Assembly (NCBI RefSeq): GCF_013004645.1
Contig: NZ_JABEME010000009.1
Span: forward strand, 1-64,000
Direction of reading: 5' to 3'
DNA length: 64,000 nt
Source: Stenotrophomonas africana
Lineage (GTDB): Bacteria; Pseudomonadota; Gammaproteobacteria; Xanthomonadales; Xanthomonadaceae
Below, piece by piece: positions 18,974-26,894 of the stretch. The notes under the pieces were generated by a model. That model did no database searches, was not told the origin of the DNA, and worked only from the letters and a program-made list of their open reading frames with translations. Made by a program: the position numbers and the translations under genes. Position 1 is the first letter of the stretch. The number at the start of each line of letters is the position of its first letter.

Positions 18974-19992
18974 ACCGGACCTCATCGCCCGTAGTCGACG
19001 ACACGATCGCCTGCGAGGCCATGGACTGGTTCCTGCGCAATCGCGACGGAACACTGGGCGAGGCCGAGCGGGTTGCGTTCCTGGGCTGGATGAAGCACTC
19101 GCCGGAGCACGTGCGCGCCTACATGCACGCCCTCGCGTTGCACCGGCAGGTGGGTGAGGCGCTGCAATCACCGTTGCCTGAAGAGGCGCTGGTGCCGCCA
19201 CGGCAGGTCGCTGCCAAGGTGGTGCCGCTGTTCGCCAGCGTGCACGCACCGCCGCGCGCTGTGCCGCGTCGCGGTCGTGCGCGCTGGTGGGTGATGGCCG
19301 CCGCAGCCTGTATCGCCCTGCTCGGCGTGGGCCTGGTTCCGCAGGTGATGCCCACCGGGCAGCTCTACAGTGCCGGACAGGGTGAACTTCGCGACCTGGT
19401 GCTGCCCGACCAGACCCAGGTGCGGCTCAACGCGGACAGCCGCCTGCGGGTACGCATTGGCTGGTTCAGCCGCAAGGTGGAGTTGCTGCAGGGTGAGGCC
19501 ACGTTCGATATCGCCGGTGACCGACGGCCGTTCGAGGTGCAGGTGAACGGCTTGCAGATCCGCGATATCGGCACGGTGTTCGATGTGTCCCGACGGTTGC
19601 AGGGCACGCGCATCGGCGTGGTTTCCGGCGAGGTGGAGGTATGGAGCCAGGGCGCGGACGCCCGGCGCCTTGCGCAACTGGGCGAAGGCCGGGTGGTGCA
19701 GGTCGACGCGCGCAGCCATGCGGTGGAGTCGCTGGATGTACCGTTGTCGATGCTGCTGGACTGGCAGCGGCGCAAAGTGTCCTTCCTGGATGAGCGGCTG
19801 GACGAGGTGGCCGCTGCCTTCAACCGGCACAACCAGATGCAGGTGCGCGTGCTGGACGAAGGTGCGGCATCGGCACGGTTGTCGGGCAGCCTCGATGCGC
19901 ATCGCATCGGTGCGCTGCAGGCCTTCCTCGAACGCGACCCGCGCTTCGTGGTGAGGCGCGAAGGCGACACCGTGCGGGTTGGCAGCCGCTGA
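18970..19992 (+). CDS. FecR-type anti-sigma factor/signal transducer
   Basis: Inner-membrane protein carrying a signal from the outer-membrane receptor to the sigma factor. In the 340-residue product, the cytoplasmic N-terminal domain (DUF4880-like: EAMDWFLRNRDG...FLGWMKHSPEHVRAY) is followed by a membrane span at about 106-125 and a periplasmic FecR domain (YSAGQGELRDLVLPDQTQVRLNADSRLRV). Then comes a C-terminal STN-like segment (FNRHNQMQVRVLDEGAASARLSGSL). It overlaps the sigma gene by 4 bases. Confidence 0.92.
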   Translation: MNRTSSPVVDDTIACEAMDWFLRNRDGTLGEAERVAFLGWMKHSPEHVRAYMHALALHRQVGEALQSPLPEEALVPPRQVAAKVVPLFASVHAPPRAVPRRGRARWWVMAAAACIALLGVGLVPQVMPTGQLYSAGQGELRDLVLPDQTQVRLNADSRLRVRIGWFSRKVELLQGEATFDIAGDRRPFEVQVNGLQIRDIGTVFDVSRRLQGTRIGVVSGEVEVWSQGADARRLAQLGEGRVVQVDARSHAVESLDVPLSMLLDWQRRKVSFLDERLDEVAAAFNRHNQMQVRVLDEGAASARLSGSLDAHRIGALQAFLERDPRFVVRREGDTVRVGSR

Positions 19993-20010
19993 GGCCCGTG
20001 TGGTCGTGGA

Positions 20011-20042
20011 CTGTCAGAAAAAATTCATCGAATCCGCGTTCT
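20011..20042 (+). promoter_or_regulatory. Candidate ECF promoter or Pho-box-like site for the STN receptor
   Basis: CTGTCAG-AAAA-AATTCAT (20011-20028) has the 11-base period of a Pho box, with 6/7 and 4/7 matches to CTGTCAT. TGTCAG (20012-20017), 19 bases, then CGTTCT (20037-20042) could instead be an ECF -35/-10 pair. It lies in the gap between the FecR gene and its receptor. The two readings cannot be separated by eye. Confidence 0.35.
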
Positions 20043-20133
20043 CCACTTCGGTGGATGCGGGCTCTTACTTGGGAGAAGCCGCTGCCGATCCGCGCAGCGG
20101 CACCTGCTGCCTTCTCTCTTCCAAGGACCCGTG

Positions 20134-23067
20134 ATGCGCAACACGCTCTACCTGTCGATCATCCTCGCCCTGTCTCCCTGCAGCGTGCCGTCGGCGGCTG
20201 CGGCCACTACCGATGGTCTCGAGGCCCGCGTTTCGGCGCCGATCGAGGCGCAGCCGTTGGCGCGTGCGCTGGAGCAGTTGTCGCGCAGTTCCGGGGTGCA
20301 GTTCCTGTACTCGGCCGGCGGTGATGCCCGCATGGCCGGTGCGGTGCCGCGCGGTGCCACCGTCAAGCAGGCGCTGGATGCACTGCTGGCCGGTACCGGC
20401 CTGGGCTACACCGTGGTGGATGGCAATGTCATCGCAATCGATCCGGCACCCGTACGCAACGCGCCGAAGCCGGCCCCGCCGAAGCCGCGCGAGGCCGAGG
20501 CGATGGCGGCGCCGACCCTGGACACGGTGAAGGTGATTGCCGCACATGAGGTCATCGACCAGAAGAAGTCGTCGCCGGTGATCAAGGATTCGGTGGTGTA
20601 TGACGAGATGGACAGCTACGGCGACGAGACCCTGGCCGAAAGCCTGATGGCCGCGCCAGGCCTGAGTGCGGTGGAGGATGCCGGTGAGCCACGTTACGTG
20701 ACCGTGCGCGGCGTACAGGCCAACCTCAACTACACCACCATCGATGGCATCGCGATTGCCAGCGTGGGAGGCAGTGGCTCCGGCGAGCGCATGAACAACC
20801 TGCAGCTGATTCCCAGCGACATCGGCACCCGTACCGACATCTACAAGAGTTTCAGTGCCGAGCAGGCTCCGGATGCGATCGGCGGCGTGATCGACATCAT
20901 CAGCCGCAGCGCCTTCGATCGGTCCGGCAAGTACGTGTTTGCCGATGTGGCAGGCATCTATTCCACCGCCGAGACCAACGTCGAGCGCAGCGCTGGCGGC
21001 AACCACGAGACCCTGGGCCACTTCGGCAAGAGCGCCAAGATGGTGTTCTCCAACCAGTTCGGCGTCGACCAGTCGTTCGGCATCGTTGCGGTGGCACGCT
21101 ATGAGCAGCGTTCGCGCAACAGCGTCAAGCGCTGGGTGGAGTCGAACTACTACTACAACGACGCTGGCAAATACCTCACCGACGGTACCACGGGTCCGGA
21201 CGAGGCCAAGGGCTGGAACGGGTTGCGTGCGCCTGGCAACTTCAGCACCGGCACCTATACCAACTTCATCACCAACTTCGGTGGCTCCGCCAAGCTTGAG
21301 TGGAAGCCCTCGGATGATCCGTTCTACGCATCGCTGCTGCTGTACTCGTACCGGTTCTACGAGAACTCGACGATGAACAAGACCGATCTGTACGGCAACG
21401 CCAAGTTTCCGATCCGCAACCAGACCGAAGACAGCGGCACCACCCAGATCAACAGCATCTACATCAAGAACCGGCACGACCGTTGGGACCGCAACAACCG
21501 CGGTGCCATCGCCAGCTTCAACTGGGATATCGGTGATCGATCGCAGCTGACCCTGCGCGGTGGCCATACCGAAGAGACCTTCCACAACAACCAGGTTTAC
21601 TGGGGGGTGCGCGCCTACCCAAGCAATCTGTTCGTCGATTACGAGAATGACAGCCACGGCTTCCCCAACGCGGTGGCCGTTTCCGATTCCAGCCTGCTGA
21701 CCAGTTCCGCATTCAAGCTCAATCCGGCGCAGGCCTACGTCTCCCCGCGCGATGCCAAGGAGAGCATCGACAACCTGCGCGCCGACTTCAGCTACAACAT
21801 CGATGCCGATGCGAGAGGTTTCGGCCTGGCCGCCGGTGCCGAGTACCGCCATCTGAAGATCTGGCAGGACATCGACTTCGACTATTTCAAGAGCAGTGCC
21901 ACGCTCAACGATTACCTGTACCCGGGTTCGACGCTGCTGGGCAGCGTGCCGGGCTTTCCGCTGATCGACAACCGCAAGTGGAACGAGGAACTGCTGCCAA
22001 AACTGGGCAACAACAATGCGGCGTATCCGAATGCCAACGTCACCAGTGACTACAAGTATGTGGAGGACATCACCAATGCCTATGTATCCGCGCACTACGC
22101 CTGGGACCGGCTGCTGCTGATCGGCGGCCTGCGTTACGACCACACCCGCTTCGATGCCTACAGCCCGTTCAGCGATGATGGCGGCACTACCTATACCTCC
22201 GCCTTCCGCAACACGAGCGGTGGCTACAACAATCTGCTGCCCTCCTTGAATGCAACCTTCAAGCTTACCGAGAACCAGCGCCTGCGCTTCTCCGCCAGCC
22301 GAACGCTGGGCCGGCCGACGCCGAGCAACATCGCCCAGGCCACCAGCACCAGTTGCGGCGATGACGAGGAGGGCAGGGGCTTCTGCAGCATCAAGCAGGG
22401 CAATGCCAACCTGCAGCCGCGCCGTTCCAACAACATCGACCTGGCGTGGGACCTGTATTTCAACGGCAACAACGGCCTGGTCTCGGTGGCGCTGTTCGAC
22501 AAGGTGATCAAGGACGACATCTACACCCTGACCACCTTCGAGAACGTGGGTGATACCCGCTACCGGGTGACCCAGCCGATGAACACCGATGAGTCCACGC
22601 TGCGCGGTGTCGAGTTCGCGGTGGCCAACCGCAACCTGCAGTGGGGCCGCCAGCGTTTCGACATGTACTTCAACGCCACGCGGCTGGAAGGGCAGACCAA
22701 CTACCGCATCAGTGATGGCACCGAGCGCCGCCTGGACCGGCTGCTGTACCAGCCGGACTGGTCGCTAAACGGTTCGGTGATCTGGCGCATGCCGTGGAAG
22801 AGCGCGCAGCTGCGCCTGTCCGGCACCTACCGCAGCCGCATGCTGGTCGACTTCGGCGACACCCAGTGGCTGGATTCGTACTACGACCCGTACATGACCT
22901 TCAACATGGGCTTCAGCCACAAGGTCAGCAGGCACGTGACGCTGAAGTACGAGGCCAAGAACCTGTTCAACACCCAGCCGACCTACAGCACCGGCCCGAA
23001 GGGGCGCTTCCGTACCGAGATCGACGACTACGGCCGCTTCTTCTACTTCCACATCATCTACAACTGA
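20134..23067 (+). CDS. TonB-dependent transducer with N-terminal STN domain
   Basis: Outer-membrane receptor that both imports a ligand and signals to FecR. The 977-residue product has a signal peptide, then the STN domain (PIEAQPLARALEQLSRSSGVQFLYS...GATVKQALDALLAGTGLGYTVVDGNVIAI, about residues 35-108), a plug (LAESLMAAPGLSAVEDAG, VTVRGVQANLNYTTIDGIAI) and a barrel ending FFYFHIIYN. AAGGA lies 6 bases before ATG 20134. The STN domain fits the preceding sigma/FecR genes. The following phosphatase gene suggests a phosphate-containing ligand, which is inference. Confidence 0.92.
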   Translation: MRNTLYLSIILALSPCSVPSAAAATTDGLEARVSAPIEAQPLARALEQLSRSSGVQFLYSAGGDARMAGAVPRGATVKQALDALLAGTGLGYTVVDGNVIAIDPAPVRNAPKPAPPKPREAEAMAAPTLDTVKVIAAHEVIDQKKSSPVIKDSVVYDEMDSYGDETLAESLMAAPGLSAVEDAGEPRYVTVRGVQANLNYTTIDGIAIASVGGSGSGERMNNLQLIPSDIGTRTDIYKSFSAEQAPDAIGGVIDIISRSAFDRSGKYVFADVAGIYSTAETNVERSAGGNHETLGHFGKSAKMVFSNQFGVDQSFGIVAVARYEQRSRNSVKRWVESNYYYNDAGKYLTDGTTGPDEAKGWNGLRAPGNFSTGTYTNFITNFGGSAKLEWKPSDDPFYASLLLYSYRFYENSTMNKTDLYGNAKFPIRNQTEDSGTTQINSIYIKNRHDRWDRNNRGAIASFNWDIGDRSQLTLRGGHTEETFHNNQVYWGVRAYPSNLFVDYENDSHGFPNAVAVSDSSLLTSSAFKLNPAQAYVSPRDAKESIDNLRADFSYNIDADARGFGLAAGAEYRHLKIWQDIDFDYFKSSATLNDYLYPGSTLLGSVPGFPLIDNRKWNEELLPKLGNNNAAYPNANVTSDYKYVEDITNAYVSAHYAWDRLLLIGGLRYDHTRFDAYSPFSDDGGTTYTSAFRNTSGGYNNLLPSLNATFKLTENQRLRFSASRTLGRPTPSNIAQATSTSCGDDEEGRGFCSIKQGNANLQPRRSNNIDLAWDLYFNGNNGLVSVALFDKVIKDDIYTLTTFENVGDTRYRVTQPMNTDESTLRGVEFAVANRNLQWGRQRFDMYFNATRLEGQTNYRISDGTERRLDRLLYQPDWSLNGSVIWRMPWKSAQLRLSGTYRSRMLVDFGDTQWLDSYYDPYMTFNMGFSHKVSRHVTLKYEAKNLFNTQPTYSTGPKGRFRTEIDDYGRFFYFHIIYN

Positions 23068-23077
23068 GGGCGCAGCC

Positions 23078-24673
23078 GTGGATACGATCAATCGCAGGCG
23101 ATTCCTGGCCCTGGCCGGCCTCTCTGCCGCCGGCGCCTGGATGGGCACCGCACACGCGCTGGCCGCGCAGGCCGATGCCACCGCGCTGAACCCGCGCAAC
23201 CTGCTGGTCAAGCCGCGCTTCGCCAGCACACCCTTCACCCTGGGCGTGGCCTCGGGTGATCCCTCGGCCGATGGCATGGTGCTGTGGACACGGCTGGCAA
23301 CTGAGCCACTGGTGTTCGGCGGCGGTATGCCAAACCGGCCGATGGTGGTCGAGTGGCAACTGGCAGCAGACGATGGCATGCGCAAGGTGGTGCGTCAGGG
23401 CTCGGCAATGGCGCATCCCGAACTCGGCCACGCCGTGCACGTGGAGCTGGATGGATTGGCGCCCGGACGGCCCTACTGGTACCGCTTCACCATCGGCGGC
23501 CACGCCAGTGCGGTCGGTTGCACCCGCACGCTGCCCGCAGCCACGGCCGTGGTGGATCGCGTGCGTTTTGCGGTGGCCGGTTGCCAGCACTACGAAGAAG
23601 GCCACTACACCGCGTGGCGGCGTATTGCCGAGGAGCCGCTGGATTTCGTCTTCCACTACGGTGATTACATCTACGAAGGCGAAAGCCAGCCGGGCCTGCG
23701 GAAGATGAACGGCCAGCCGTTCACCAACCTGCGGAATCATGTCGGGCCGCAGACCTACACGCTGGACGATTACCGCCGCCGCTACGCCCAGTACAAGAGC
23801 GATGCCGACCTGCAGGCCGCGCATGCGTCGGCACCCTGGTTCGTCACCTTCGATGACCATGAAGTGGACAACAACTGGGCTGGTGCCGAAGACCAGGACG
23901 ATACGCCCAGCGAAGTGTTCCTGCTGCGCCGCGCACAGGCGTTCCAGGCCTACTACGAGAACATGCCACTGCGCCGTTCGGCATTCCCTCGCAATGGCCA
24001 CATGCAGATGTACGGGCGCGCACGCTACGGCACGCTGATGGATCTGCACCTGCTCGATACCCGCCAATACCGGAGCAAGCAGGTGAACATGGCGCTGCGT
24101 GAGGAGGTGGAATCGCCGGAGCGCAGCATCGTGGGGGCGAAGCAGGAGCGCTGGCTGTTCGACGGCCTGGCCGATGCCGCACCGCGCTGGCACACCATCG
24201 CCCAACAGGTGGCGCTGGGCAACTACATGCGCGAGAAGGACGGCGTGGTGCAGTCGTCCGATGACCAGTGGTCGGGCTACCTGGACAGCCGCCGGCGCCT
24301 GCTTGACCACATCCAGAAGGTGGGCTTCGGCAACGTGGTGACCGCCTGCGGCGACGCGCATCGCCACTATGCCAGCGATCTGGTGCAGGACTACCGTGAC
24401 TCGGGTGTGGTCTCCAGCGAGTTCCTCGCCACGTCGATCACTTCGGGGGCGGATGGTCAGGGCGTGGATGCGTACGCCAGGAATCAGCTCGCGCACAGCC
24501 CTTATCTGAGGGCGACCACCGACAAGCGTGGCTATGTGCTGTGCGATGTCACCCGTGATGCGTGGATCGGCGACATGAAAACGCTGGATACCGTGATGCA
24601 GCCAGATGGCGCACTGCAGAGCTGGAAGCGCTATGCGGTGGAGCACGGCCGGCCGGGATTGCAGGAGGCCTGA
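23078..24673 (+). CDS. Tat-exported PhoD-like alkaline phosphatase
   Basis: Metal-dependent phosphomonoesterase or phosphodiesterase acting outside the cytoplasm. The 531-residue product begins with a twin-arginine signal (NRRRFLALAGLSAAGAWMG). It has the PhoD N-terminal domain (FTLGVASGDPSADGMVLWTRL) and the metallophosphatase core: VAGCQHYEEGHYTAW, DFVFHYGDYIYEGE, FDDHEVDNNWAG and TACGDAHRHYASDL. GTG start at 23078 after GAGGG. It follows the receptor by 10 bases and is likely in the same operon. Confidence 0.92.
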   Translation: MDTINRRRFLALAGLSAAGAWMGTAHALAAQADATALNPRNLLVKPRFASTPFTLGVASGDPSADGMVLWTRLATEPLVFGGGMPNRPMVVEWQLAADDGMRKVVRQGSAMAHPELGHAVHVELDGLAPGRPYWYRFTIGGHASAVGCTRTLPAATAVVDRVRFAVAGCQHYEEGHYTAWRRIAEEPLDFVFHYGDYIYEGESQPGLRKMNGQPFTNLRNHVGPQTYTLDDYRRRYAQYKSDADLQAAHASAPWFVTFDDHEVDNNWAGAEDQDDTPSEVFLLRRAQAFQAYYENMPLRRSAFPRNGHMQMYGRARYGTLMDLHLLDTRQYRSKQVNMALREEVESPERSIVGAKQERWLFDGLADAAPRWHTIAQQVALGNYMREKDGVVQSSDDQWSGYLDSRRRLLDHIQKVGFGNVVTACGDAHRHYASDLVQDYRDSGVVSSEFLATSITSGADGQGVDAYARNQLAHSPYLRATTDKRGYVLCDVTRDAWIGDMKTLDTVMQPDGALQSWKRYAVEHGRPGLQEA

Positions 24674-24690
24674 GGCTACCGGTCCAGCCT

Positions 24691-24764
24691 GTAGAGCCGA
24701 GCCCATGCTCGGTTGCTTTTCCGGTCAGTTATCGAAGAGCAGCCGAGCATGGGCTCGGCTCTAC
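24691..24764. repeat. SMAG-like inverted dimer
   Basis: Starts GTAGAGCCGAGCCCATGCTC and ends with its complement, closing on CTAC. Arms of about 24 bases with one mismatch flank a 26-base loop. It lies between convergent phosphatase genes and shares arm sequence with 37424-37485. It may form a bidirectional transcript end. Confidence 0.8.
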
Positions 24765-24773
24765 AGAGATCCT

Positions 24774-26894
24774 TCAATCGTGTTCGAACCGCAATGGCTC
24801 GCTGCCCATCGCCGGGTCACTGGTGCCGGGGCGCCCATCCTCGGCGCGGCCGGCCAGGCGCAGGGTACTGTCGCCCGCACCGATGTGCAGGTCGTACCAG
24901 CCTGCGGTGGGCGTTGCGTCCCACGCCAACGTGGTCTCCGCGCGCGCCGGCAGGGCCACCGTCTGCTCGGGCATGTGGCCGGCATAGGCGCCCGCCTGCA
25001 CACGCACCTGCTGTGCGCTGTCATCCAGGTTGCGCAGGTGCAGCCGCAATTGGCCATCCGCGCGATCGATTGAAGCCTGCAGGGCAGGATCCTTGGCCGC
25101 CCCCTGGAAGTGGCGGTGGAAGCCGTTCGGGCCCAGCAGCCACAGGTCATAGCGGCCCTGGGCATCGAGCGGCCAGCGCTCGCGCAGCGGTATGCCCGGC
25201 AGCAGCGTGTAGCGGCGTGGCACCGCATCCAGCCGCAGCCGGTCGTAGACATGCAGCACCGCCGCTGCACCTTCGCAGGCCAGCGCCAGATCCACACCCG
25301 AGGCGTCCACCGCAGCGATCGATGCCTGTGGTCGATAGGGCAGGGCGCGCGCCGGGCGTACGCCGATTTCCTGCTTTGCTGGTTTCAGCCCCTCCGGCAG
25401 CGCCGGCACGGTACGCCCTGGCAAGGCAGCGGCACGTGCGGCCACCGCGCTCACATCGGGCAGGCTGCGGACGAACGGGCGGGTATCGCGCTGGGCGAAG
25501 TCGAAGGCACCCGTCAGGTCACCGCAGACCGCGCGGCGCCACGGCGAGATGTCCGGTGCGGCCACGCCAAAGCGTTGTTCGATCAGCCGCATGACCGAGG
25601 TGTGGTCGTACACCTGCGAATCGACCCAGCCACCCCGGCTCCACGGCGAGATCACATACAGCGGCACGCGCGGGCCCAGTCCATACGGGCGGCCGCGCAG
25701 TTCGGCGAGGTCGTACTTCTCATCACCCGGCGCAGGATGGCGGTGGTACTCGCCTTCGGTACTGACCGAAGACGCACCCGCCCAGCCAGTGCCCACTGGT
25801 GAAGGAGGAGCCGGCGGAGGCATGTGGTCGAAGAAGCCGTCGTTCTCGTCGAACATCAGCAACAGCGCGGTGCGGCTCCAGACTTCCGGAACGGCAGTCA
25901 GCGCATCCAGCACGCGCGCGGTATAGGCCGCGCCCTGCGCCGGGCTGGAGGGCCCGGGGTGCTCGCTGCCGGCCGCGTCGGCGATGATGAAGCTGACCTG
26001 CGGCAGGCGCCCGTCGAGTACGTCCTGGCGCAGCTGTGCCAGGCCACGCGTGCTGACACCGCGTGCGCGCAGCTGCGGATCATGCCCGGGTGCAGCGCTG
26101 TACGCCCGACGGAACGCCTCGAAGCCGGCCAGCGGGTTGTCGGTGAAGTTGTCGGCCATGTCCTGGTAGATCTGCCAGGACACGCCGGCCTTCTGCAGGC
26201 GCTCGACATGGCTGGTCCAGCGGTACGACGCCGGATGCCCGCCGTGTTCGGGGAAGTTGTCATGCGAATTGGCGATCACCGGGCCGCCGGCGCGGGCCTG
26301 TGCATCGTTGTGGCCGGTCCACAGGAACACCCGGTTCGGGTTGGTGCCTGCCTGCATCGCGCAGTGGTAGGCGTCGCAGATCGTGAAGGCATCGGCCAGG
26401 GCGAACTGGAAGGGCAGGTCGCTGCGCTGGAAGTAGCCCATCGAGTGGTTCTGCTTGGCCTTCGGCCATTGCCCCATGCGGCCGTGGTCCCAGGCACGCT
26501 GCGCGTCGGGCCAGGTGTGCGGCGTGCCTTCCACGCGCATGTAGCCGAAGTGCGCGGCGGTATCCAGCGGGAACGGTGCGATTGCGCGCGTGCCGCTCGC
26601 GTCGGGCTGCAGCCACAGACTGCGGGTGCGGCCACCGGCCTGCAGCGCCGGCGCCGGGGCCACGAAGCGGTCGCCGAAACCACGTACCCCCGGCAGCGTG
26701 CCGAAGTAGTGGTCGAACGAGCGGTTCTCCTGCATGAACACCACGATGTGCTGCAGGTCTTCCAGGCTGCGCGCCTGCGCCGCAGGGGCGATCGCTGCGG
26801 CCCGGGCGATGCTGGGCAGCAGCGGTGAAAGGCCGGCGGTAACGCCGGCCTGCAACAACCGGCGTCGGCCGATATCGGTCACGGGCTCACTCAC
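24774..26894 (-). CDS. Tat-exported phospholipase C (acid phosphatase/PLC superfamily)
   Basis: Hydrolyses phospholipid headgroups outside the cytoplasm. The 706-residue product matches the size of non-haemolytic PLCs. It has a twin-arginine signal (GRRRLLQAGVTAGL), the signature VVFMQENRSFDHYFGTLPGVRGF, CDAYHCAMQAGTNPNRVFLWTG, LMFDENDGFFDHM and two C-terminal beta domains. GTG start at 26894 overlaps the stop of the upstream receptor (GTGA), so the pair is coupled. Headgroup specificity cannot be told. Confidence 0.92.
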   Translation of the reverse strand: MSEPVTDIGRRRLLQAGVTAGLSPLLPSIARAAAIAPAAQARSLEDLQHIVVFMQENRSFDHYFGTLPGVRGFGDRFVAPAPALQAGGRTRSLWLQPDASGTRAIAPFPLDTAAHFGYMRVEGTPHTWPDAQRAWDHGRMGQWPKAKQNHSMGYFQRSDLPFQFALADAFTICDAYHCAMQAGTNPNRVFLWTGHNDAQARAGGPVIANSHDNFPEHGGHPASYRWTSHVERLQKAGVSWQIYQDMADNFTDNPLAGFEAFRRAYSAAPGHDPQLRARGVSTRGLAQLRQDVLDGRLPQVSFIIADAAGSEHPGPSSPAQGAAYTARVLDALTAVPEVWSRTALLLMFDENDGFFDHMPPPAPPSPVGTGWAGASSVSTEGEYHRHPAPGDEKYDLAELRGRPYGLGPRVPLYVISPWSRGGWVDSQVYDHTSVMRLIEQRFGVAAPDISPWRRAVCGDLTGAFDFAQRDTRPFVRSLPDVSAVAARAAALPGRTVPALPEGLKPAKQEIGVRPARALPYRPQASIAAVDASGVDLALACEGAAAVLHVYDRLRLDAVPRRYTLLPGIPLRERWPLDAQGRYDLWLLGPNGFHRHFQGAAKDPALQASIDRADGQLRLHLRNLDDSAQQVRVQAGAYAGHMPEQTVALPARAETTLAWDATPTAGWYDLHIGAGDSTLRLAGRAEDGRPGTSDPAMGSEPLRFEHD

